NCBI GenBank assembly: GCA_001768125.1 | Contig: MENB01000047.1 | Coordinates: 759-6,766 of the forward strand | Source of the DNA: Armatimonadetes bacterium RBG_19FT_COMBO_69_19 | GTDB lineage: Bacteria > Sysuimicrobiota > Sysuimicrobiia > Sysuimicrobiales > Kaftiobacteriaceae | DNA length: 6,008 nucleotides | Reading direction: 5' to 3' | Part shown: piece by piece, positions 1-6,008 of the stretch | Position numbering within the stretch: the first letter of the stretch is position 1 | How the letters are laid out: each line of letters starts with the position of its first letter | Position numbers and translations under genes: made by a program | The notes under the pieces: generated by a model | What the model was told of the DNA's origin: nothing | Seen by the model: the letters and a program-made list of their open reading frames with translations, nothing else | The model's database searches: none

Positions 1-2853
1 CCCCGCCTGCAGGATGGCCTCGCGCCGCGCCAGACCCCGCTCCCGCAGCTGAGTGACGAACTCGATGAGCAGGATGGCGTTGTTCACGACGATCCCGGCG
101 AGCATCATGATCCCCAGCAGCGACATGATGCTTACCGTGGTGCGGGTGACGAGCAGCATGACGAAGACGCCGATGCCGGCGAGCGGCAGGCTGAACATGA
201 TCGCGAACGGGTTCAGCAGCGACTCGAACTGCGCCGCGATCGTCATGTAGACGAGCAGCGCGCCGAGGGCCAGCGCGAACAGCATGTCCGAGAACGTCTC
301 GCGCTGGAACTCCGCCTCGCCGCCGAAGGTCACCGCGTAGCCCGAGGGCACGGCCACCGACTTCAGCTTGCCCTGGATCTCCGAGACCACCGCGCCGAGC
401 GGCCGGCCCACGAGACCCGCCTCGACCGTGACCAGGCGCTGCCGGTTCAAGCGGTCGATCGTGATCGGACCCCGCCGCAGCTCGAGGGTGGCGATGTCGC
501 TCAGGCGCACCGGGGTGCCATTCGCCGTCCCCACGCGCAGGTCCCCGAGCTCGAGCACGGAATCTCGGTCGTCCTCGCGCGCCTGGACCGTGATGTCGTA
601 CTCGGAGCCACTCACGCGGTACTTCGTGACCGCGCTGCCCGCGATGTTCGTGCGGAGTTGGAGACCGACGTCCGCGGTCGTCAGGCCGAGTTCGGCCATG
701 CGTGAACGGCTGAGCATGACCGCGACTTCCGTCTTGCCGGCGCGCAGGTTCGTGTCCACGTTGGTGGTGCCGGGGGTCCCTTCGACAATCCCATTCACCT
801 GCTCGCCGAGCTGCCTCAAGACGCGCTCGTCGGACCCGGTAATCTCGATCTGCACCGGCGCGGTGCCGCCGGCCACGCCCTGGGAACCGATCTTGACGGT
901 CGCTGCCGGAACGTCGCGCACCCGCTGCCGCAGGTCCGCCATGACCTGATCCACTGAACGCCGGCGGCGGTTCTTGTCCACCAGGTTGACGAAGATCTGC
1001 GACCGCTGGCTGCCCCCTTCCGAAAACCCAAACCCGGTGTCCGCGGCGCCCACGAGCGTGAAGAACGTCGAGACCTCCGGCGCCGCCCGGAGCACCCCTT
1101 CCACGGCCTTGGTGGCTCGGTCGGTCTGTGCGAGCGAGCTGCCCGGCGGCATCGTCAGGTCGATCTGGAACTGGCCGTAGTCGCCCATCGGCATGAACTC
1201 CTTGCCGATCAGCGGCGAGGCGACCAGGGCGATGCTGGCCGCGAAGAGCAGCCCGGTGGCAAGCAGCACGCGGCCACGGTGTAGCAACGACCACATCAGC
1301 CCCGCGCGGTAGCGTTCGGCGAGCCACTCGTAGGCGCGATCCCACCTCGCAAACAGGGCGGCGGCCCGCCCCCGGCCCGGCTGGGGCGGGCGCAGCCAGC
1401 GCGCCGAGAGCATCGGGGTGAGCATGAAGCCGATGAGGATGCTGAAGATGTTGGCGAAGGCCACGGTCAGGCCGAACTGGCGGAAGAACTGCCCGACCAG
1501 CCCGCTCATGAAGGCGATCGGGAGGAACACCGCGATGTTGGCGAGGTTCGATGCCATCACCGCCAGCTCGATCTCCTTGGCGCCGCGCAGCGCGGCCTCC
1601 CGGGGGTCGGGGATGTCCTCGAGGTGGCGGCTGATGTTCTCGTTGACGACGATGGCGTTGTCGATCATCAGGCCGATGGCGATGGCCAGACCGAGCAGGG
1701 AGAGGATGTTCAGCGAGAAGCCAAAGAAGAACATCGGGATGTAGGTGGCGACGATCGCCGCCGGCAGGGCCAGGGCGATGATGAGCGTGTTGCGCACGTT
1801 GTGCAGAAAGAGGAACACCACCACCGTGGCCAAGATCGAGCCAAGGATGAGGTTGCCCTGGACATCGGCGACGGAGTCTCTGATGAAGAGCGACGTGTCG
1901 ACGGCGACCTCCAGGGTGACGCCCTCGGGGAGCGCGGTGAGGTCGGCGATCGCCGCGCGCACGCCGTCGGCCACGGCCACGGTATTCGCATCGGCCTGCT
2001 TCTGGATGGTGAGGCCCACGCTGTCGCGGCCGTTCAGACGGGTGAGACGGTCCGGCTCCTTCAGCGTGTCGTAGATCCGCGCGATGTCCGCCAGGCGCAC
2101 CGGCGGGGCGTCGAACCGTGGGATGCGCAAATCGGCGACCTCGTCCACGGAGGTGAACTGGCCGAGCACGCGCACCAGGTACTCTTCCTCCCCCTGGCGG
2201 ATCCGGCCGCTGGGGATGTTCAGGTTCTCGCGCCGCAGCATGTCCTCGACCTGCAGGACGGACAGCCCGAGCGCGCGGAGACGGTCCTGGTCGACCTCCA
2301 CGCGGATCTCGCGCGTTCGGCCGCCGGAGACGTTGACCGCGGCCACGCCATCCACGCGCTCCAATCGCGGCTTGATGACGGTCTCCGCGAGCTCGCGCAG
2401 CTCGTAGCCGCTGAGCCGCCCGCCCATCCCCAAGAACATGATGGGCTGGCTCGCGAAGTCGAACTTCTGCACCGTCGGGTCCTCCGCGTCGCGGGGCAGC
2501 CCGCCCTTCACGAGGTCCACGCGCTGGCGCACGTCCGCCGTGGCGGCATCGAGACCGGTGCCGAGGTTGTACTCGATGCCGACGATCGAGGCGCCTTCCT
2601 GGCTCGTGCTGAAAACCCGGCGCACGTTGGTCAGCGAGCTGAGCTGCTCCTCCAGCGGCTTGGTGACGAGGGTCTCGACCTCTTCCGGACCCGCGCCCGG
2701 ATAGGCGGTGATCACCGTGACGAACGGGAACTGCACGTTGGGCATCAGCTCTACCGGCATCCGCCCGTAGGAGATGAAGCCCAGCACGAGCAGGGCCATG
2801 ATCACCATCAGGACGAAGACCGGTCGGCGGATCGAGAGCGCGGACAGCGACAT
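1..2853 (-). CDS. RND-family efflux pump, inner-membrane subunit (HAE-1/AcrB-like), C-terminus cut by window edge
   Basis: Proton-driven inner-membrane pump that would expel hydrophobic compounds through the adaptor encoded just upstream. The frame is open without a stop for 951 codons from the ATG at 2853 to the left edge. AcrB-type pumps have about 1,030-1,050 residues, so TM11, TM12 and the tail are missing. Visible features are TM1 (about 12-28); a porter-domain signature YPGAGPEEVE soon after; TM2 (334-350), TM3 (357-378) and TM4 (383-407) with GLMIDNAIVVNENI; TM5 (430-449) and TM6 (462-482); a second periplasmic loop opening with GKEFMPMGDYGQF; and TM8-TM10, the last carrying AGIVVNNAILLIEF. 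The start is the ATG sharing one base with the adaptor stop (TGATG), so translation is probably coupled. TM4 has D398-N399 where AcrB has D407-D408, and TM10 has N924 where AcrB has K940. These residues argue against a CzcA-type metal pump, but the substrate is unknown. The family is near certain; drug specificity is inference. Confidence 0.96.
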   Translation of the reverse strand, partial: MSLSALSIRRPVFVLMVIMALLVLGFISYGRMPVELMPNVQFPFVTVITAYPGAGPEEVETLVTKPLEEQLSSLTNVRRVFSTSQEGASIVGIEYNLGTGLDAATADVRQRVDLVKGGLPRDAEDPTVQKFDFASQPIMFLGMGGRLSGYELRELAETVIKPRLERVDGVAAVNVSGGRTREIRVEVDQDRLRALGLSVLQVEDMLRRENLNIPSGRIRQGEEEYLVRVLGQFTSVDEVADLRIPRFDAPPVRLADIARIYDTLKEPDRLTRLNGRDSVGLTIQKQADANTVAVADGVRAAIADLTALPEGVTLEVAVDTSLFIRDSVADVQGNLILGSILATVVVFLFLHNVRNTLIIALALPAAIVATYIPMFFFGFSLNILSLLGLAIAIGLMIDNAIVVNENISRHLEDIPDPREAALRGAKEIELAVMASNLANIAVFLPIAFMSGLVGQFFRQFGLTVAFANIFSILIGFMLTPMLSARWLRPPQPGRGRAAALFARWDRAYEWLAERYRAGLMWSLLHRGRVLLATGLLFAASIALVASPLIGKEFMPMGDYGQFQIDLTMPPGSSLAQTDRATKAVEGVLRAAPEVSTFFTLVGAADTGFGFSEGGSQRSQIFVNLVDKNRRRRSVDQVMADLRQRVRDVPAATVKIGSQGVAGGTAPVQIEITGSDERVLRQLGEQVNGIVEGTPGTTNVDTNLRAGKTEVAVMLSRSRMAELGLTTADVGLQLRTNIAGSAVTKYRVSGSEYDITVQAREDDRDSVLELGDLRVGTANGTPVRLSDIATLELRRGPITIDRLNRQRLVTVEAGLVGRPLGAVVSEIQGKLKSVAVPSGYAVTFGGEAEFQRETFSDMLFALALGALLVYMTIAAQFESLLNPFAIMFSLPLAGIGVFVMLLVTRTTVSIMSLLGIMMLAGIVVNNAILLIEFVTQLRERGLARREAILQAG

Positions 2854-4148
2854 CAGCGATTCACCACCTTGACCGGCTGGCCGTCGCTCAGCGTCTCCGG
2901 GCCGAGCGTCACGACCAACTCGCCCTCCGCCACGCCGTAGATGATCTGCGCGATGTGGTGGTGGCGGAGGCCGACCAGCACCTTGCGCACGCTGGCCTTG
3001 CCGTCCTTCACCACGACGACCTCGGTCTGCCCGTTCTGCCGCAGGGCGCTACTGCTGACGACGACGACATTCTCCCGCCGCTCCACAAGCAGTTCGGCCC
3101 GCACCGAGGTCCCGGGCGAGAGCGACGCCGACGCGCCGACCAGGCGGATGCGGACCTTTGCCGCGCGCGAGAGCGGATCGGCGGCGGGCTGGATCCGGTT
3201 CACCGTCCCCGCGAGCGTGACCGTGGGGGCCGCCTCCGGACGAACGGTGACGGACCGGCCCACCTGCACCCGGCCCAGGTCGCGCTCGCCAACTGTCACC
3301 TCGACCTCGAGGTTCCGATCGTCATAGAGCACGGCGACTTTCACGCCCGGGGACACAAACTCCCCCGTCGTCGCCGGCAGCTCCGCGATGCGTCCGGCGA
3401 AGGGCGCCCGGATCGTCGCGTTCGCGAGCTGCACCCGCGCCAGCTGCAGTGACGCCTGGGCGCCGCCGTAGCCGGCCTCGGCCTGCTCCACCTGCGCGCG
3501 CGCCATGCGCAGGTCTTCCTCGCGCGGCCCGACCTGGACGAGGCTCATCTGCTGACGCGCCGAATCGCGCTGCGCCCTGGCCACGTCCCGCTGCAGGATG
3601 GCCGCATCCAGCTGCTGCCGGCTTACCGCACCCGATTCGAACAACTGCTGTGTCCGCACCACGTCGGACTCGGCATTGCGGAGGCTGGCCTCGGCCTGCG
3701 CCACCGCGCTCTCGGCCTGGGCCCGCTCCTGGGAACGGGCGCCCGCGAGCAGTGCGGCCAGCCTCGCCCGCGCCACTTCACGCGACGCGGCGGCCTGGCG
3801 CACGCCCTGCTCGGCCTGGCGGACCTGCGCCGAGAGCTCCGCGGTCTCCAGCGCGGCGATCGCCGTCCCCGCCGCGACGCGACTCCCCTCCTGCACGAAG
3901 ACGGCGGCGATCCGTCCCGGCATCTTCGCGGTCAACTCCACGCGCCGGGCCGACACGACGGTCCCGGTGAGGTCGAGCGTCTGCTCGATGGTCCCGCGGG
4001 TGGCGCGCGCAGCTTCCACGGCCACCGCCTCGGAAGCCGGCGTGGCCTGCGGCGCGGGCGGGGCCGCGGCCCGCATGCGCTGCTGCGCGACCACACCTCC
4101 GGCTACGACGAGCACGACGATCACTGCGACGATGATCCACTTCCGCAT
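2853..4148 (-). CDS. RND efflux periplasmic adaptor (membrane-fusion protein, HlyD/AcrA type)
   Basis: A 431-residue adaptor that would link the inner-membrane pump to an outer-membrane TolC-type channel. Residues 4-21 form a single hydrophobic segment that serves as membrane anchor or Sec signal; there is no lipobox cysteine, so it is not an AcrA-like lipoprotein. Next come the first lipoyl half (about 62-100, AKMPGRIAAVFVQEGSRV), a long Ala/Gln/Arg-rich alpha-helical hairpin (about 102-242), the second lipoyl half (about 243-275, ATIRAPFAGRIAEL), a beta-barrel and a membrane-proximal domain. The hairpin contains R165-x3-L169-x6-S176, matching the RxxxLxxxxxxS motif that docks TolC-family channels. 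Three consecutive histidines (396-398) in the last domain are unusual but uninterpreted. The frame stays open upstream to 4382, but the start at 4148 is chosen because it has a strong GGAGGAG site 7 bases ahead, overlaps the repressor stop as TGATG, and begins with the hydrophobic anchor. The pump gene follows with the same overlap. Confidence 0.95.
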   Translation of the reverse strand: MRKWIIVAVIVVLVVAGGVVAQQRMRAAAPPAPQATPASEAVAVEAARATRGTIEQTLDLTGTVVSARRVELTAKMPGRIAAVFVQEGSRVAAGTAIAALETAELSAQVRQAEQGVRQAAASREVARARLAALLAGARSQERAQAESAVAQAEASLRNAESDVVRTQQLFESGAVSRQQLDAAILQRDVARAQRDSARQQMSLVQVGPREEDLRMARAQVEQAEAGYGGAQASLQLARVQLANATIRAPFAGRIAELPATTGEFVSPGVKVAVLYDDRNLEVEVTVGERDLGRVQVGRSVTVRPEAAPTVTLAGTVNRIQPAADPLSRAAKVRIRLVGASASLSPGTSVRAELLVERRENVVVVSSSALRQNGQTEVVVVKDGKASVRKVLVGLRHHHIAQIIYGVAEGELVVTLGPETLSDGQPVKVVNR

Positions 4149-4792
4149 CAGCGAACTCCTCCACTCGCAGATCCCTGCGTGAACATGCCCTGGCCGATCG
4201 CGACGCGAAGCGTCTGAACGATCAGCCGCCAGTCGATCCTGGCTTTCGTGATGGCTTCCTGCAGACTCAACCCATCGAACGCAGACACGAGGATGGCCGC
4301 AAGCGCATCGGCGTCGACGTCGGCCCGCATCTGCCCCTGGTCCTGCGCCTGCCTGAGCAGCCCGGCGAGGAACGCGCGCCACTGCGCGTACCCGCGCGCA
4401 CAGAGTACGCTCAGGCGGTCGTCTTTGCTCGCCTCGGCCCAGACCTCGAGGAACAACTGCGACGAATGTCCCGGAGCGATCTCTCCGGAGACGAGTCCTT
4501 CGGTCAGTGCGACGGCGATCCGGTCCAGCTTCTCCAGCGGGGTCGAAGCGGTGTCCGCCGCGGTCATCGCCCGCTGCAGGGAAACCTTCAGGCTCTGCTC
4601 CATCACGGCCACGAGGATCTCGTCCTTAGCCTTGAAGTAGGTGTACAGTCCGCCCTTGCTCAGGCCGGCCTCGTCGCAGATGTCCTGGATGGTGGTGCGG
4701 CGCACCCCGGCGCGGAAAAAGCAGGTCGCGGCGGCGCTGAGGATGCGCGCCCGCTGCTCGTGCTCGTGCTCCGTGGTCACTTTCGGACACAT
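4148..4792 (-). CDS. TetR/AcrR-family transcriptional repressor, first gene of the efflux operon
   Basis: A 214-residue cytoplasmic DNA-binding protein, normal length for TetR regulators, which bind operators as dimers and let go when a small ligand enters the C-terminal domain. The N-terminal domain (about 13-60) has the family pattern: ILSAAATCFFRAG helix, TTIQDICDEAGLSKGGLYTYF helix-turn-helix (about 33-53, recognition helix around 44-52), then the K-x-K-D/E-I-L stretch. The C-terminal part (about 85-200, with WAEASKDDRL and ADALAAILVSAFDGLSLQ) resembles the BetI-type ligand domain by recall. Its stop overlaps the adaptor start by one base, and it stands first behind the candidate promoter at 4885-4913. 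It most likely represses its own operon by binding the inverted repeat at 4852-4869. The N-terminus contains an EHEHE run encoded by a small CTC/GTG repeat. The ligand is unknown. The start at 4792 is supported by a GGAG 10 bases upstream. Confidence 0.95.
   Translation of the reverse strand: MCPKVTTEHEHEQRARILSAAATCFFRAGVRRTTIQDICDEAGLSKGGLYTYFKAKDEILVAVMEQSLKVSLQRAMTAADTASTPLEKLDRIAVALTEGLVSGEIAPGHSSQLFLEVWAEASKDDRLSVLCARGYAQWRAFLAGLLRQAQDQGQMRADVDADALAAILVSAFDGLSLQEAITKARIDWRLIVQTLRVAIGQGMFTQGSASGGVR
4156..4162 (-). promoter_or_regulatory. Strong ribosome binding site of the adaptor gene, inside the end of the repressor gene
   Basis: GGAGGAG sits 7 bases before the ATG at 4148, within the last codons of the TetR-family gene. 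It decides the adaptor start: the frame extends 78 codons farther upstream, but only here do a near-perfect Shine-Dalgarno, a TGATG overlap and a hydrophobic N-terminus coincide. Confidence 0.8.
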
Positions 4793-4802
4793 GTTCGCTT
4801 TG

Positions 4803-4806
4803 CTCC
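4803..4806 (-). promoter_or_regulatory. Ribosome binding site of the TetR-family gene
   Basis: GGAG lies 10 bases before the ATG at 4792, slightly farther than ideal. It supports this start over the nearby ATG at 4812, which is in another frame. Confidence 0.45.
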
Positions 4807-4851
4807 GATCATGTTGCCGTGGCTATGAGGTTCAGGACGAGACGGAGAAGG

Positions 4852-4869
4852 AAACCGGATGGTCGGTTT
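4852..4869. promoter_or_regulatory. Candidate TetR operator (18-base inverted repeat)
   Basis: Six-base arms AAACCG and CGGTTT flank a six-base spacer and match perfectly. The repeat lies about 10-25 bases after the predicted transcription start and upstream of the repressor gene. A TetR dimer bound there could block the polymerase. It is not followed by a T-run in the direction of transcription, so it is unlikely to be a terminator. Arms this short can arise by chance, and the pairing with this repressor is inference from position. Confidence 0.4.
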
Positions 4870-4884
4870 TGCCTCGCCTACTGC

Positions 4885-4913
4885 ACGCTACTACTCGCGC
4901 GCACACCTGTCAA
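4885..4913 (-). promoter_or_regulatory. Candidate sigma-70-type promoter of the tetR-adaptor-pump operon
   Basis: Reading leftward, a perfect TTGACA (4913-4908) is followed by exactly 17 bases and then TAGCGT (4890-4885), which keeps the first, second and last bases of the -10 consensus TATAAT. Transcription would start near 4878, leaving about 86 bases of leader before the repressor ATG at 4792. It lies in the only sizeable gap between genes in the window and points into the efflux operon. The very GC-rich spacer suggests modest strength. This is a consensus match only and is not proven. Confidence 0.6.
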
Positions 4914-4918
4914 GTCCT

Positions 4919-4945
4919 CGGGCGGATCGGCCCGGTCTACCCGGG
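4919..4945 (-). other. Two competing short GC stems at the end of the bactofilin-like gene
   Basis: One stem pairs CCCGG with CCGGG around the TAG stop (4931-4945, 5-base loop). The other pairs CGGGC with GCCCG just after it (4919-4934, 6-base loop). They share bases, so only one can form at a time. No T-run follows, so an intrinsic terminator is not supported. They might weakly separate the upstream transcript from the efflux operon, or may simply reflect high GC content. Confidence 0.2.
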
Positions 4946-5872
4946 TGGTTGTGGCGAGGCCGAGGCCGCCGGGATGCTTGTCCCACGGACCCGCCGGAGG
5001 ATAAGGAGCAGGACACCGCCGATCCCCCACGTCACGGCGAGGAGGATGGCGAACCAGCCGAGGGCTGGGATGAACGCTAGCACACCGAGGAGAGCTGCGC
5101 CGACAACCGCCTCGAGGGCAGTGTGGTGCTGCTGCTGGAAGCCGCCGAGCACCCGGTCACCGATGAGCTGGGACGCGCCGGCAAGACCGGCGAGACCGAG
5201 CACCATGACTCCGAACGGCAGGAAGAACACGACGGGCAGGCCGACGATCGACAGGGCGAGCACGACGGCCAGCGGCGGAAGCACGATCCACAGCACGAAG
5301 CCGGCAAGGATCGATTCGCCGGGCGAGTGGTGGAGAGCGTCGGCGATCCGGCGGACCTGCAGCGGGAAGAGGGCGCTGGCGATCGCCGCCAGCGCCACGA
5401 AACTGACGAACGTCCAGGTCGCCATCGCGCGCATCATCCCCGGCCACCCCCATGCCCACCGGCCGTCCCAGCGGCGAGAGGTCATCGGCGGAAGCGATCC
5501 CGGCGGCCCCACCGGTGAGCTCTGGACTTCGCCGCGGACCTGCGCGCCGGGCTGGCGATCGATGCGGCCGTTGGCCGACCACACGTCGCCGCCGACGACG
5601 GCGGTGCTCGCGAGGGTGACGTCTCCGTTGAACGCCCGCACGGAGCCCCGGACGGTGCCGGACACGGCGACATCCCCGTTCATCGTCATCGCGTCGCCGT
5701 TCAGGGTGCCGTCCACCTGGATGCGGCCGTTCATTGTGATCGCCGCGCCATCGTGCACCGTGCCCGCCGGTACGACGATGTCCCCGGAGAACCGCAGGGT
5801 GAAGCCTTGCGCCGCCGCGGGGGCCGCGGCCAGCAGGACGAGGGCAGCGATCAGCGCGATCCTCATGCTCAT
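4937..5872 (-). CDS. Signal-peptide bactofilin-like (polymer-forming) protein with C-terminal membrane-helix bundle
   Basis: A 311-residue envelope protein of unproven function. Residues 1-21 form a clear Sec signal peptide (basic start, Leu/Ala core, AAA before Q22). Residues 30-116 are a short-period beta-helix of the bactofilin type: the phrases MNGRI, MNGDV, FNGDV and ANGRI put Asn-Gly pairs at 48, 65, 82 and 101, spaced 17, 17 and 19 residues, with G-x-V/L-x-G-x-V turns between them. A Pro/Gly/Trp-rich linker (about 117-146) leads to four or five hydrophobic helices (about 150-170, 188-210, 212-234, 255-292) and a Pro/Ala/Ser-rich tail. Bactofilins proper are cytosolic filament formers; here the repeat would sit outside the inner membrane, possibly as a scaffold or surface element (inference). 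Its ATG overlaps the upstream gene's stop by four bases (ATGA), implying co-transcription with it. A second in-frame ATG two codons later (5866) is possible. The fold assignment is good; the role is unknown. Confidence 0.88.
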   Translation of the reverse strand: MSMRIALIAALVLLAAAPAAAQGFTLRFSGDIVVPAGTVHDGAAITMNGRIQVDGTLNGDAMTMNGDVAVSGTVRGSVRAFNGDVTLASTAVVGGDVWSANGRIDRQPGAQVRGEVQSSPVGPPGSLPPMTSRRWDGRWAWGWPGMMRAMATWTFVSFVALAAIASALFPLQVRRIADALHHSPGESILAGFVLWIVLPPLAVVLALSIVGLPVVFFLPFGVMVLGLAGLAGASQLIGDRVLGGFQQQHHTALEAVVGAALLGVLAFIPALGWFAILLAVTWGIGGVLLLILRRVRGTSIPAASASPQPPG

Positions 5873-6008
5873 TGCCTACGCCCCGGCGCGGCAGTCTCCT
5901 CCAGCAGGCGAAGCTCGCGGCCCAGCATCGGCACCGCCGCGGCGCAGTCCCGCTCGGCGCAATACGCCACGTCGGGTCCGAGGCCGAGGCGGATCACGTT
6001 CTGTCCCG
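5869..6008 (-). CDS. C-terminal end of an unrecognised protein, start beyond right edge
   Basis: Only the last 45 complete codons and a TGA stop at 5869-5871 are in the window. The reading frame is supported by strong G/C preference at third codon positions (most codons end in G or C) and by the ATGA four-base overlap with the bactofilin-like gene, a typical operon junction. The visible residues include RLGLGPDVAYCAERDCAAAV, with two cysteines five residues apart (C-x4-C), followed by a Leu/Glu/Arg-rich helix and a basic end (PGRRQ). I do not recognise the family. The cysteine pair could be a metal or disulfide site, as in small zinc-binding anti-sigma factors, but nothing here proves this. 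A second open frame over the same bases gives an Arg/Pro-rich product and is judged a shadow. Confidence 0.7.
   Translation of the reverse strand, partial: GQNVIRLGLGPDVAYCAERDCAAAVPMLGRELRLLEETAAPGRRQ

Noticed and set aside
368..949. A 193-codon plus-strand open frame rich in Ser, Arg and Pro
   Set aside because: Antisense shadow of the pump's second periplasmic loop, with no domain signature and no ribosome site.
1624..2940. A 438-codon plus-strand open frame rich in His, Asp, Glu and Arg
   Set aside because: It lies wholly antisense to the RND pump gene, whose domains and membrane segments are unmistakable. Its low-complexity charged composition is what high-GC coding DNA gives on the opposite strand.
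3449..4182. Plus-strand open frames of 173 and 194 codons over the adaptor gene
   Set aside because: Their Pro/Arg- or Ala/Ser/Thr-rich composition is that of shadows; the minus-strand adaptor explains this region.
4149..4382. A 78-codon N-terminal extension of the adaptor frame up to 4382
   Set aside because: It overlaps the repressor gene, is Arg/Ala/Gly-rich without a signal sequence, and would bury the hydrophobic anchor that properly begins at 4148 behind GGAGGAG.
4754..4776. Short tandem-like repeat (ctgctcgtgctcgtgctc) as a possible regulatory repeat
   Set aside because: It lies inside the repressor coding region and is explained by the EHEHE residues; too few copies to be a repeat element.
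4852..4869. The inverted repeat as an intrinsic terminator
   Set aside because: The stem is only six pairs, not GC-rich throughout, is followed by TTTCC rather than a T-run, and lies between a promoter and the gene it serves.
4819..5080. Small plus-strand open frames (61 and 73 codons) spanning the intergenic gap
   Set aside because: They overlap the end of the bactofilin-like gene antisense, lack convincing ribosome sites, and show no conserved features.

Overview
The window is a GC-rich stretch (roughly two-thirds G+C by eye). Every supported gene lies on the minus strand, so the genes are read from the right edge to the left edge. The content (RND pump with a TolC-docking type adaptor, Sec signal peptide, dense third-position G/C) points to a high-GC, diderm (Gram-negative) bacterium. 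The lineage cannot be fixed from the sequence. Gemmatimonadota, Acidobacteriota or a deltaproteobacterial-type group would all fit; this is inference.

Right block (4937-6008): the C-terminal tail of an unrecognised gene with two cysteines overlaps, by ATGA, a gene for a 311-residue envelope protein. That protein has a signal peptide, a bactofilin-like beta-solenoid built of about 17-residue repeats with an Asn-Gly pair, and a C-terminal bundle of four to five membrane helices.

Middle (4793-4936): a 144-base intergenic gap holds a good sigma-70-type promoter (TTGACA, 17-base spacer, TAGCGT) reading left. An 18-base inverted repeat sits just after the expected transcription start and is a plausible operator for the TetR repressor encoded next.

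Left block (1-4792): a tightly packed efflux operon, TetR-family repressor, then membrane-fusion (periplasmic adaptor) protein, then RND inner-membrane pump. The genes are joined by two one-base TGATG stop/start overlaps, so translation is probably coupled. The pump runs off the left edge after 951 codons, missing roughly its last 70-100 residues. No outer-membrane TolC-type channel gene is visible; it may lie beyond the left edge or elsewhere in the genome. The likely logic is that the repressor shuts off its own operon until a ligand, probably a toxic or hydrophobic compound, releases it, after which adaptor and pump are made together.

The pump has a non-AcrB-like set of proton-relay residues (Asp-Asn in TM4 and Asn-Asn in TM10, instead of Asp-Asp and Lys-Asn). 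Otherwise the region looks like an ordinary regulated efflux operon beside a less well understood envelope gene. I found no RNA gene, mobile element, CRISPR array or clearly new system.
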